Both the position numbers and the translations under genes were made by a program. The notes under the pieces are model-generated. The model saw only the letters and a program-made list of their open reading frames with translations, was not told the origin of the DNA and did no database searches. DNA of 64,000 bases. Origin: Mycobacterium sp. ITM-2016-00316 (GTDB lineage: Bacteria > Actinomycetota > Actinomycetes > Mycobacteriales > Mycobacteriaceae). The stretch is from contig NZ_CP134398.1 in the NCBI RefSeq assembly GCF_002968335.2, positions 3,162,001 to 3,226,000 on the forward strand, in the 5' to 3' direction. Shown one piece after another: positions 26,244-34,394 of this stretch (position 1 is the first letter of the stretch; every line of letters begins with the position of its first letter).

Positions 26244-27362
26244 GTGACTTCAGCCCCGTTCAAGGGCCGCATCGCCCGTTTCGACGAGCCCGGCAAGCCG
26301 TTCGAGATCCAGACGGTCACCCTGTCTGACATCGGTCCAGGCGAGATCCTGATCAAGGTCACCCGCGCCAACATCTGCGGTTCCGACGTCCACGCCTGGC
26401 ACGGCACCTTCGCGACCCGCGGGCTGGGTGGGCATCTGCCGACCGTGCTCGGACATGAGATGGTCGGGACGATCGCCGCCATGGGCACCGGCGTGACCTC
26501 CGATTCCGACAACAAGGCGCTCGATATCGGTTCCCGGGTGGTGTTCCCGTACTTCTTCTGCTGCCATACCTGCCGTAACTGCCTGGCCGGCCGTCGAAAT
26601 GCGTGTGTGAACCTCAAGATGGCGATGCTCGGTCGCGCCGACGAGCCCCCCTATTTCGTCGGCGGTTATGCCGACTTTTTCGTGCTGCCTGCCGGCGCCG
26701 TGCTGTACACGGTCCCCGATGCGGTATCCGACGATGTTGCCGCCGGCGCCAACTGCGCTCTGTCCCAGGTGATGTATGGACTGGAACGGGTGAACCAGCA
26801 GCTCGGCGAGTACGTCGTGGTCCAAGGTGCCGGCGCTCTGGGGCTGTACGCCGTCGCGGTGGCCAAGGCCCGTGGCGCCGCCAAAGTCATCGCCATCGAC
26901 GGGGTCCGCGAGCGCCTCGAGTTGGCGACCGCTTTCGGAGCCGATGCCGTCATCGACATCACCGAGGTCACCACCGAAAAGGAGCGCGCCAAGATCGTCC
27001 GCACGCTGACCGACGGGCAGGGCGCCGACGTCGTGGTGGAGGTCGTCGGGCATCCCTCGGCGATCGACGAGGGCCTCAAACTGCTGGGCCAGTTCGGGCG
27101 CTACGTCGAGATCGGCAACATCAACATCGGCAGGACTTTCGAATTCGATCCATCCCGGTTTGTCTTCTCCAACAAGACCATGGTCGGCGTCTCGCTCTAT
27201 GACCCCGCTGTGCTCTCGCGTGCGCTGGCATTCCTGGAGCAATATCAGGACCGGCTCCCCTTCGACCGGCTCGCCTCGGCCAGCTATCCACTGAGTGACA
27301 TTAACGATGCCTTCGCCGCCGCCGAAGGCAGGCGTGACGTCCGCACGAGCATCGTCCCCTGA
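26244..27362 (+). CDS. Zinc-dependent alcohol dehydrogenase (MDR family)
   Basis: The 372-residue protein has a catalytic-zinc cysteine in N-I-C-G-S-D, the G-H-E pair and a structural-zinc cysteine lobe (C-C-H-T-C-R-N-C, then a C eight residues on). The Rossmann motif G-A-G-A-L-G lies in the second half. It interconverts an alcohol and aldehyde or ketone with NAD(P). It heads an operon with an aldehyde dehydrogenase and beta-oxidation genes, suggesting successive oxidation of an alcohol to an acid during side-chain breakdown. GTG start. Confidence 0.85.
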   Translation: MTSAPFKGRIARFDEPGKPFEIQTVTLSDIGPGEILIKVTRANICGSDVHAWHGTFATRGLGGHLPTVLGHEMVGTIAAMGTGVTSDSDNKALDIGSRVVFPYFFCCHTCRNCLAGRRNACVNLKMAMLGRADEPPYFVGGYADFFVLPAGAVLYTVPDAVSDDVAAGANCALSQVMYGLERVNQQLGEYVVVQGAGALGLYAVAVAKARGAAKVIAIDGVRERLELATAFGADAVIDITEVTTEKERAKIVRTLTDGQGADVVVEVVGHPSAIDEGLKLLGQFGRYVEIGNINIGRTFEFDPSRFVFSNKTMVGVSLYDPAVLSRALAFLEQYQDRLPFDRLASASYPLSDINDAFAAAEGRRDVRTSIVP

Positions 27363-27386
27363 CCCCTGCTATCCCGAAAGCCGTTG

Positions 27387-28808
27387 ATGAGCAACCACAA
27401 TTACGCCAGGACCGAGCTCTACATCGACGGTGAGTGGGTGTCCCCCAGCAGCACCGAGATCATCGAGGTGATCAACCCCGCGACCGAGCAGGTGCTGGGC
27501 ACCGTTCCCGCGGGCACCGACGCCGATGTCGACGCCGCCGTCGTCGCCGCCAGGAAGGCATTTGATCCGCTGATCGGTGTCAGCGAACGTCGCGAGCGCC
27601 TCGACGCGGTGATCACCGCGATGGAGAAGCGCCTCCCCGATATCGCCGAGACCATCACCAGCGAGATGGGTGCGCCGATCAGGATCGCGCAGTCCGTGCA
27701 GACTCAGGTTCCGCTCGCGGTGGCCCGCGCATTCGCCGATGCGCTGGCCCATTTCGAGTTCGACGAACGCATCGGCAACTCGCTCGTGACACGCGAGCCC
27801 TACGGCGTCGTCGCGGCCATCACACCGTGGAACTACCCGCTCTATCAGGTTGTGGCAAAGGTGCTTCCCGCGATCGCGGCGGGATGCACCGTCGTGCTCA
27901 AACCCAGCAACGAGGCACCTCTGTCGGTGTTCAAGTTCGTCGAAACCCTCCACGACTCCGGTCTTCCACCCGGTGTGGTCAATCTGGTGTCCGGGCCCGG
28001 CCGCGTGATCGGGGAGAGAATGGCGGCCCACCCCGACGTCGACTTCGTCTCCTTCACCGGCTCCACCGGCGTCGGCAGCCGGGTCGGCGAACTCGCCGGC
28101 AAGACCATCAAGAAAGTAGCGCTGGAACTCGGCGGGAAATCTGCCAACGTCATCCTCGACGGAGCCGACCTCGAGACGGCTGTGAAGGCCGGTGTCGGTA
28201 ACGCATTCCTGAACGGTGGACAGACCTGCATGGCCTGGACGCGCATGCTGGTTCCGGAATCTCGCTACGGCGAGGCCCTCGAACTCATCGAAGCCGCCGT
28301 TTCCAGATACACCGTGGGAGACCCGACCGATCCGGCTACCCGGATCGGCCCGTCGGCGTCGGAAAGCCAGTACCGGACCGTGCTGGGCTTCGTCGAGAGA
28401 GCCCGACGGGACGGTGCCCGTCTGCTGACCGGCGGAGGCGACAAGGTCGCGGACGTCGGCTACTACGTGGCCCCTACGGTCTTTGCCGACGTCGATCCGA
28501 CTTCCGAGCTGGGGCAGGAGGAAGTGTTCGGACCGGTACTGGCCGTCATTCCGTTCCGCGACACCGACGACGCACTGGCGATCGCGAACGGCACCCCCTA
28601 CGGGCTTTCCGGCGCCGTCTGGGCCGCCGACGATGACACTGCGGTGGCCTTCGCCCGGCAGGTGCAGACCGGGCAACTCGATATCAACGGCGGTAGGTAC
28701 AACCCCGCTGCCCCGTTCGGCGGCTACAAGAAATCAGGTGTCGGTCGCGAACTCGGGCGCATCGGCTTCGAGGAGTTTCTCCAGGTGAAATCCCTGCAGA
28801 TGCCATGA
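27387..28808 (+). CDS. Aldehyde dehydrogenase
   Basis: The 473-residue ALDH has N-Y-P near residue 150, the glutamate base in L-E-L-G-G-K and the nucleophilic cysteine in G-G-Q-T-C near residue 280. ATG 27387 is preferred over the adjacent TTG 27384. It lies 24 nt behind the alcohol dehydrogenase. In bacterial bile-acid degradation an ALDH oxidises the C22 aldehyde released by retro-aldol cleavage. That role is possible here because an Ltp/DUF35 pair also occurs in the island. Confidence 0.9.
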   Translation: MSNHNYARTELYIDGEWVSPSSTEIIEVINPATEQVLGTVPAGTDADVDAAVVAARKAFDPLIGVSERRERLDAVITAMEKRLPDIAETITSEMGAPIRIAQSVQTQVPLAVARAFADALAHFEFDERIGNSLVTREPYGVVAAITPWNYPLYQVVAKVLPAIAAGCTVVLKPSNEAPLSVFKFVETLHDSGLPPGVVNLVSGPGRVIGERMAAHPDVDFVSFTGSTGVGSRVGELAGKTIKKVALELGGKSANVILDGADLETAVKAGVGNAFLNGGQTCMAWTRMLVPESRYGEALELIEAAVSRYTVGDPTDPATRIGPSASESQYRTVLGFVERARRDGARLLTGGGDKVADVGYYVAPTVFADVDPTSELGQEEVFGPVLAVIPFRDTDDALAIANGTPYGLSGAVWAADDDTAVAFARQVQTGQLDINGGRYNPAAPFGGYKKSGVGRELGRIGFEEFLQVKSLQMP

Positions 28809-28848
28809 CACACGGCCGCCACCCAGATCACAGAAGCGAGGTCACCTC

Positions 28849-29634
28849 TTGAGCACAACCCCCAGTCCGTTGGTTGTCACGACAACGGGCGCGGTGCAGA
28901 CCTGGACGATCGATCTGCCGCACGCCGGAAACGCGGTCAGCGGCAAGGAGTTCATTTCCGCCTTCGAATCGGCTGTCGATTCGGCCAATGCCGAGATCAC
29001 GGCGAAGGCCGTGATCCTGACCGGGGCGGGCAAGATCTTCTCGGCGGGCGGCAATGTCAAGGAGATGGCCGATCGCCAGGGCATGTTCGGGCTGGACCCC
29101 ATTGCCCAGCGGCACGCCTACGTCGACGGAATCCAGCGTATCCCGCGGGCATTGGCACGCCTGGAGGTTCCCATCATCGCCGCGGTCAACGGCGCGGCGG
29201 TCGGAGCAGGTTGCGATCTGGCAGCGATGTGCGATATCCGAATTGCCTCCGAGCGGGCCTCTTTCGCCGAGAGCTTCGTGCAGATCGGCCTGGTACCCGG
29301 TGACGGGGGAACCTGGTTTCTCCAGCGCGCGGTCGGATACGAACGCGCCGCCGAGATGACCTTGACCGGGGACCGCATCGATGCCGGCACCGCACTGGAG
29401 TGGGGGCTGGTGAGCCGTGTCGTCTCCCATGACGAACTGCTCACCGCAGCAGGCGAACTGGCCGCGCGGATCGCGAAGAACCCGTCGCATACCCTGCGCA
29501 TGGCCAAGCGACTCCTGCAGGAATCGCGGACCGGAATGCTCGAATCGACCCTCGGCATGGCCGCAGCCATGCAGCCGCTTGCGCATCGCGACCCCGAGCA
29601 CGATGAGCGCATCGCGCAATGGCGGACCTCGTGA
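28849..29634 (+). CDS. Enoyl-CoA hydratase/isomerase family protein
   Basis: The 261-residue crotonase-fold protein starts at a TTG. It has the oxyanion-hole motifs S-A-G-G-N near residue 65 and G-A-A-V-G-A-G-C-D near residue 120, and an acidic residue in E-S-F-V-Q-I-G. It adds water to, or isomerises, an enoyl-CoA. It overlaps the next acyl-CoA dehydrogenase gene by 16 nt. Within this operon it would follow the dehydrogenase pair in side-chain beta-oxidation. Confidence 0.88.
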   Translation: MSTTPSPLVVTTTGAVQTWTIDLPHAGNAVSGKEFISAFESAVDSANAEITAKAVILTGAGKIFSAGGNVKEMADRQGMFGLDPIAQRHAYVDGIQRIPRALARLEVPIIAAVNGAAVGAGCDLAAMCDIRIASERASFAESFVQIGLVPGDGGTWFLQRAVGYERAAEMTLTGDRIDAGTALEWGLVSRVVSHDELLTAAGELAARIAKNPSHTLRMAKRLLQESRTGMLESTLGMAAAMQPLAHRDPEHDERIAQWRTS

Positions 29635-30785
29635 CGGCACTGCGCCGGCTCCTCCCGCCGGCCACCACCGACGCTGCCGCGACGGCCGCCCTGCGCACCG
29701 AGGTCCGCGAGTTCGTCGCCGAGCAACTGTCCGCCGGGGGTTTCACCCCGTCGGTAGACGCCTGGCTGTCCGGTTGGGACGAGGACTTCACCGCCGCACT
29801 CGCGCAGCGAGGCTGGTTGGGCATGACCGTGCCCACCGAATACGGCGGCCACGGAAAGACATTCGTCGAACGGTTCGTCGTTGCCGAGGAACTGCTCGCG
29901 GCCGGCGCACCGGTGGCAGCGCACTGGATCGCCGACCGGCAGATTGTGCCGTCCCTGCTCAAGTACGGCACCGAGCTGCAGAAGGCCGAGTTCTTACCCA
30001 AGATCGTTCGGGGCGAGTGCTTCTTCGGCATCGGCATGAGTGAGCCCGACTCTGGATCGGATCTCGCCAGCGTACGTACACGCGCCGTACCGGCCGCCGG
30101 CGGCTGGTCCATCACCGGAACCAAGGTCTGGACGTCCGGCGCGCATCACGCGCACGCTTTCATCGTGCTGGCGCGCACCGCCCCGACGGATCCGGCGCAC
30201 CGGCACGACGGCCTGAGTCAGTTCATCGTCAGGCTCGACGCACCCGGAGTCGACATCCGCCCGATTGTGTCCATGAACGGTGCACACCATTTCAACGAGG
30301 TGATCCTCGACGACGTGTTCGTCCCGGACACCATGGTCTTCGGCACCATCGGCGATGGCTGGCAACAGGTGACGTCAGAGCTCAGCTTCGAGCGCAGCGG
30401 TCCTGAGCGGTTCCTGTCCACTTTCCCGGTCCTGGTGGGGTGCACGGAAGAAGTCGCGGCGGGCCGCATCCCGCTGGATCCCGAATTGGGCCAGATCATT
30501 GCCCGCGTCGTCGGACTGCACCAGATGTCGACCGCGGTCGCCGGCGCGCTCCAGCGGCATGAGACCGCCGATGTCCCAGCAGCAGTGGTGAAGGTGCTCG
30601 GTACCAGCACCGAAGGCGATATCGCCGATTTCGTCGATCTCCGGATCGGCGACGACAGCCCGGTGGACTCGTCGCTGCGCGACGCCGTCGCCCTTGCCGT
30701 GGATCAGCGCCCGGGCTTCACGCTGCGCGGCGGGACAAACGAAGTGCTGCGCGGTGTGATCGCGCGCGGATTGGGAATGCGATGA
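29619..30785 (+). CDS. Acyl-CoA dehydrogenase, subunit 1 (FadE)
   Basis: The 388-residue acyl-CoA dehydrogenase has the signature S-E-P-D-S-G-S-D near residue 140, the flavin-contact W-T-S-G and the C-terminal L-R-G-G-T-N-E. The next gene encodes a second, shorter acyl-CoA dehydrogenase and overlaps by ATGA. Paired genes of this kind encode heterotetrameric alpha2-beta2 enzymes that act on steroid-CoA side chains in mycobacteria (ChsE type). Substrate length is not deducible. Confidence 0.87.
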   Translation: MADLVTALRRLLPPATTDAAATAALRTEVREFVAEQLSAGGFTPSVDAWLSGWDEDFTAALAQRGWLGMTVPTEYGGHGKTFVERFVVAEELLAAGAPVAAHWIADRQIVPSLLKYGTELQKAEFLPKIVRGECFFGIGMSEPDSGSDLASVRTRAVPAAGGWSITGTKVWTSGAHHAHAFIVLARTAPTDPAHRHDGLSQFIVRLDAPGVDIRPIVSMNGAHHFNEVILDDVFVPDTMVFGTIGDGWQQVTSELSFERSGPERFLSTFPVLVGCTEEVAAGRIPLDPELGQIIARVVGLHQMSTAVAGALQRHETADVPAAVVKVLGTSTEGDIADFVDLRIGDDSPVDSSLRDAVALAVDQRPGFTLRGGTNEVLRGVIARGLGMR

Positions 30786-31828
30786 CGACCTCCGACACAC
30801 ACCACGTGACCGCCGTCGACACCGATTTGGTCAGCATGATCGACACCGTGTTCGCCGATCACCGCGAATCCCGTCCGGCGGACTCCGCGCCGGGATTCGA
30901 CGCTGAGTTGTGGCACAAACTCGATGAACTCGGATTGGTGCGGCTCACGGAGTCCGAAACCACCGGTGGAAGCGGCGCCGGCTGGGCCGAGGCCGCCGAA
31001 CTGATGTCGGCCGCAGTGCGCCACGGGGCCCGTATCCCGTTGCCCGAACATGATCTGCTCGCCGGCTGGATGCTCGGAGCAGCGGGTCTGCCCACCACCA
31101 ACGGTGTACGCACCATCTGTGTGCTGGATGGTGCGGGACAAGCCGCCGGCGTGCCGTGGGCATCGGCAGCGAGTTCCCTCGTGGCGGTCTGGCCCGTCGA
31201 CGGTGGCCACCGAGTTGCAGAAATCGCATCGGAACAGGCACGCATCAGTCCTGGCACCAACCTGATCGGCGAACCCCGAGACCGGGTGAGCATCGACCTG
31301 TCCACCCTGAAGGGCACTGAGACAACACCGGCACTCGTCGGGCAGCTGCATCTGAAATCGGCTTTGGTGCGCTCCATCCAGGTGTGCGCGGCACTGCAAG
31401 AGATCGTCAACCTCGCCATCGAACACACCTCCTCCCGCACTCAGTTCGGTCGAACACTGTCGAAGTTCCAAGCAATGCAACACCTGATGTCCGATGCCGC
31501 CGCGGAAATCACGCTGGCCCAGGCGACAACGGAGTCGGCGCTCACGGCCGCGATCACCAGCGACTGGTCGGCCGACAGCCTGGAGTTCCTGATCGCGGTG
31601 TCGCGGTCGTGCACCGGACACGCCGCAACGGTGGTCGTGCGGAACGCGCACCAGGCATTCGGCGCCATCGGCACCACGCTGGAGCACCGACTCCACGAGT
31701 ACACCCGCCCGGCGCTCGCATGGCGTTCGGAGTTCGGCTCGGTGCAGTCCTGGGATGAGCGCGTCATGCGCGCCGCGGTCGATGCCGGCGGTGCCGGATT
31801 GTGGCGATTGATCGCCGACAGTGTATAG
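30782..31828 (+). CDS. Acyl-CoA dehydrogenase, subunit 2 (FadE partner)
   Basis: The 348-residue protein has the acyl-CoA-dehydrogenase fold but a degenerate middle domain. The usual S-E-P-x-x-G-S-D signature is not visible. The C-terminal R-T-Q-F-G-R and Q-A-F-G-A-I-G segments are kept. This asymmetry with the preceding full-length subunit is typical of the non-FAD-binding or non-catalytic half of heteromeric steroid acyl-CoA dehydrogenases. It ends its operon; a 93-nt gap with its own promoter site follows. Confidence 0.85.
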   Translation: MTTSDTHHVTAVDTDLVSMIDTVFADHRESRPADSAPGFDAELWHKLDELGLVRLTESETTGGSGAGWAEAAELMSAAVRHGARIPLPEHDLLAGWMLGAAGLPTTNGVRTICVLDGAGQAAGVPWASAASSLVAVWPVDGGHRVAEIASEQARISPGTNLIGEPRDRVSIDLSTLKGTETTPALVGQLHLKSALVRSIQVCAALQEIVNLAIEHTSSRTQFGRTLSKFQAMQHLMSDAAAEITLAQATTESALTAAITSDWSADSLEFLIAVSRSCTGHAATVVVRNAHQAFGAIGTTLEHRLHEYTRPALAWRSEFGSVQSWDERVMRAAVDAGGAGLWRLIADSV

Positions 31829-31865
31829 CGATGGCTTCGTCCGGCTGATCGGCCGCTGCGGTGTT

Positions 31866-31876
31866 CCACTGACCGG
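31866..31876 (+). promoter_or_regulatory. Recurring palindrome before the SnoaL/SDR/esterase operon
   Basis: CCACTGACCGG is a full consensus match and lies in a perfect 12-bp palindrome CTGACCGGTCAG. It ends 45 nt before the ATG at 31922. TTGAAT ends 7 nt before that ATG. The surrounding 20 bases are nearly identical to the kstD promoter copy at 37110-37130. Confidence 0.55.
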
Positions 31877-31921
31877 TCAGCACGGTGTCGGCGATCACCC
31901 TTCACCGGTTGAATCCTCAGC

Positions 31922-32404
31922 ATGAGCAACGAGATCGCACTGCCTGAAGTCCAGGAGTTCATCGCCCGTTTCTGGTACCACTACGATCAGGGCCAGTTCG
32001 ATGTCCTGGCGACCTACATCGCCGGCGAGATGGAGTATCTGAGCCGCTCGGACTCCGGAAACTGCCCGTTCGAGGATCTGTTGGCGGCCGAATTGCACGG
32101 TGGCGCAGAAACGTTGGCGTGGTTGAGCAAGCACCGCGACGAGAACCCCTATCCGCTGCGCCATCATGCCACCAACGTGTTCCGCACCGGGACCGATGGC
32201 GATGTCACCAATGTGCGGTTCTACCTGTACGTCAACCAAGTCACCAACAACGTGCCCTTCGATGTGTCCTCGGGAGTTGTGGATGTCGGAATCCGGCGTG
32301 CCGGCCACAATCTGGTGCTCACCTCGATGACCGTCGTGCTCGACGCCGAGGATTCGATTCCGTTTGCGGAACATCGGGCGAAGCTCACGTCGTCGAACGC
32401 GTGA
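31922..32404 (+). CDS. SnoaL-like/NTF2-fold protein
   Basis: The 160-residue protein has the NTF2 cone-barrel pattern: F-W-Y-H-Y-D-Q-G-Q at the start, P-L-R-H-H-A-T-N in the middle strand and a V-D-V-G-I-R strand. The H-H pair at the position of the bile-acid dehydratase/SnoaL active site hints at catalysis. It is the first gene of an operon with an SDR and an HSL esterase. A steroid dehydratase or isomerase role is inferred. No ribosome site is seen; leaderless translation is likely. Confidence 0.65.
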   Translation: MSNEIALPEVQEFIARFWYHYDQGQFDVLATYIAGEMEYLSRSDSGNCPFEDLLAAELHGGAETLAWLSKHRDENPYPLRHHATNVFRTGTDGDVTNVRFYLYVNQVTNNVPFDVSSGVVDVGIRRAGHNLVLTSMTVVLDAEDSIPFAEHRAKLTSSNA

Positions 32405-33291
32405 CCGTGCGCACCGCAGACGCCCGCGAGACCTTCGGTGGTGGAATTGCCGTCATCACCGGTGCGGGCGCGGGTATCGGTGCCGGCCTGGCCCGTCACG
32501 CACACAGCCTTGGCATGACCGTTGTTCTTGTCGACGTGGATGAGCGTGCCGCGAGCGCACTGCGCAACGAACTGGTGGCCGATGGCGGCACCGCCCACGT
32601 GAAGGTGTGTGACGTCCGCGACCCCGAAGCCATGGCCGAACTGGCCGAGCGGGTGTACCGCGATATCGGCCCGGTGCGGCTGCTGGTCAACAACGCCGGC
32701 GTGGAGCAATTCGGCTACCTGTGGGACACCCCCGTGGCCAACTGGCAACGGGTCATGGATATCAACGTCAGCGGTGTATTTCACGGCGTACGGGCGTTTC
32801 TGCCGAAGATGATCGCCGCCGCCACGCCGGCCTGGGTGTGGAACCTGTCGTCCATCGGCGGAGTGGCCGCCGTTCCCCTGCAAGCTCCCTACATTGTGAG
32901 CAAGCACGCGGTGCTGGCGCTCACCGAGTGCCTGCGCCTGGAGGTCGAGCTGGCAGGCCATGGCCACTTCATCCACGTGCAGGCGGTGCTGCCGGGCGCG
33001 GTGAAGTCCAATATCTTCGAAGCCGCCGGCGGAGTCGACGCCGGCCAAGCGGGAACCGACGCCGCGGCGGCCGAGTCGCAGCGCGAGGCGATGCTCGATA
33101 TCAAAGCTGCCGCAATGGATCCCGTCGAAGCTGCCGAAGTGGTGTTCGACCAAGCGGCACAAGGCGCGTTCTATCTGCTGACACAGCCGGAGTATGTCGG
33201 GTCGGCAATGGCCGAGCGCGCCGAAGTCTTGACGACCTTGGCTCCCCCACAGCTTCGTCGGACGCAACGTTTCGACCCGACCGAACACTGA
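32401..33291 (+). CDS. Short-chain dehydrogenase/reductase
   Basis: The GTG at 32401 overlaps the stop of the SnoaL gene (GTGA). About 296 residues follow, with T-G-A-G-A-G-I-G near residues 20-27, N-N-A-G, N-L-S-S-I-G-G and the active-site Y-I-V-S-K. The length and the C-terminal tail fit classical hydroxysteroid-type SDRs. It would oxidise or reduce a hydroxyl next to the position handled by the SnoaL-like partner. Cofactor and regiochemistry are unknown. Confidence 0.82.
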   Translation: MTVRTADARETFGGGIAVITGAGAGIGAGLARHAHSLGMTVVLVDVDERAASALRNELVADGGTAHVKVCDVRDPEAMAELAERVYRDIGPVRLLVNNAGVEQFGYLWDTPVANWQRVMDINVSGVFHGVRAFLPKMIAAATPAWVWNLSSIGGVAAVPLQAPYIVSKHAVLALTECLRLEVELAGHGHFIHVQAVLPGAVKSNIFEAAGGVDAGQAGTDAAAAESQREAMLDIKAAAMDPVEAAEVVFDQAAQGAFYLLTQPEYVGSAMAERAEVLTTLAPPQLRRTQRFDPTEH

Positions 33292-33302
33292 GGCACCGAG
33301 CG

Positions 33303-34277
33303 ATGGCCAATCCCTACCGACCGACCCTGGACCCCGACGCGGCTACCCGCCTGGCGACCTTCGGCCCGCCGATACCATTCCGAGAGCGCGGGCTGCAAGC
33401 AATACGTGAGTCCATCGAATCAGCCCCGCTGCCCATCGATATGCCGGCGATGGCCGACATATACGACACCGCCGTGACAGGACCTGCGGGTCCGATACCG
33501 GTACGGATCTACCGCCCGGAAACGGTCGACGACCCGGCTCCGGTGATCGTTCACCTGCACGGTGGTGGCCTCGTGATGGGCTCGAATCACTCATTCGAAC
33601 CGATGTCGCGGGCGCTTGCGGCGGCCAGTAACGCCGTGGTCGTCGCCGTCGAGTACCGACTGGCCCCGGAGCACCCTCCGCCGGCCCAGTTCGAGGACGC
33701 GATGGCGACCACCAGGTGGGCCGCGGCCGAGGCGACATCCCGGGGCTTCGATCCCACCAAGATCGTCATCTGTGGTGACAGCGCCGGTGGTGGCATCGCG
33801 GCAGCCGTCGCGCTGGCCGCCCGCGACGACCGCGGCCCTCACCTCTTCGCTCAAGTGCTGCTGTACCCGGGCGTGGACCGCGATATGGGCGCGCCATCGC
33901 TCATCTCGAACCCGGATGCCCCCTTGTTGATTCATGACGACATCGTGTATCTCCACGAGTTGGCCGACGCCGGGGCCGGCCACCCGCACGATATCCGCCG
34001 AGTTCCCGCGTACGCCGCAGACCTCACCGGGTTGCCGCAGGCGATCGTGGTGACCGGGGAGCTCGATCCGATCTATGACTGGGGTGAGCGATACGCCGGC
34101 CGCCTGCGCGATGCCGGCGTGCAGACCACCCTCACCCGCTATCCCGGCATCTACCACGGCTTTCTCATGCGCTCCGAATCGACTGCACGAGGGCGTTTGG
34201 CGATGGCCGAGACGGGCGCCCTGCTGCGCGCGAAATTCGCCAATCCGCTGCCCTTTTCGGGTACGAAACTGCGCTAA
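33303..34277 (+). CDS. HSL-family alpha/beta hydrolase (esterase)
   Basis: The 324-residue esterase of the hormone-sensitive lipase group has H-G-G-G near residue 86, the nucleophile in G-D-S-A-G-G near 155-160, the acidic G-E-L-D-P-I and the histidine in Y-H-G-F. It is intact, unlike the frameshifted relative at 18319. It starts 12 nt after the SDR. With two BVMOs in the island, hydrolysis of a Baeyer-Villiger ester such as a 17-acetoxy steroid is a plausible role. Confidence 0.85.
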   Translation: MANPYRPTLDPDAATRLATFGPPIPFRERGLQAIRESIESAPLPIDMPAMADIYDTAVTGPAGPIPVRIYRPETVDDPAPVIVHLHGGGLVMGSNHSFEPMSRALAAASNAVVVAVEYRLAPEHPPPAQFEDAMATTRWAAAEATSRGFDPTKIVICGDSAGGGIAAAVALAARDDRGPHLFAQVLLYPGVDRDMGAPSLISNPDAPLLIHDDIVYLHELADAGAGHPHDIRRVPAYAADLTGLPQAIVVTGELDPIYDWGERYAGRLRDAGVQTTLTRYPGIYHGFLMRSESTARGRLAMAETGALLRAKFANPLPFSGTKLR

Positions 34278-34294
34278 AACGCCCGAAAGACGTC

Positions 34295-34305
34295 CCGATG
34301 GCCGG
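34295..34305 (+). promoter_or_regulatory. Relaxed copy of the recurring palindrome before the 34395 gene
   Basis: CCGATGGCCGG keeps the CCG-N5-CGG arms (9 of 11 matches). TAACAAT at 34337-34343 is a good -10, placing the start near 34350, 44 nt beyond the palindrome. The gene then has a leader of about 45 nt with AGGAG. Confidence 0.4.
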
Positions 34306-34394
34306 ACATCGAGCGTTCGGAAATCCCTGACGCCCGTAACAATCGATCACAGCAATGGCGCGCAGAACCGCCGGAACTGAGAAAAGGAGTGCCT

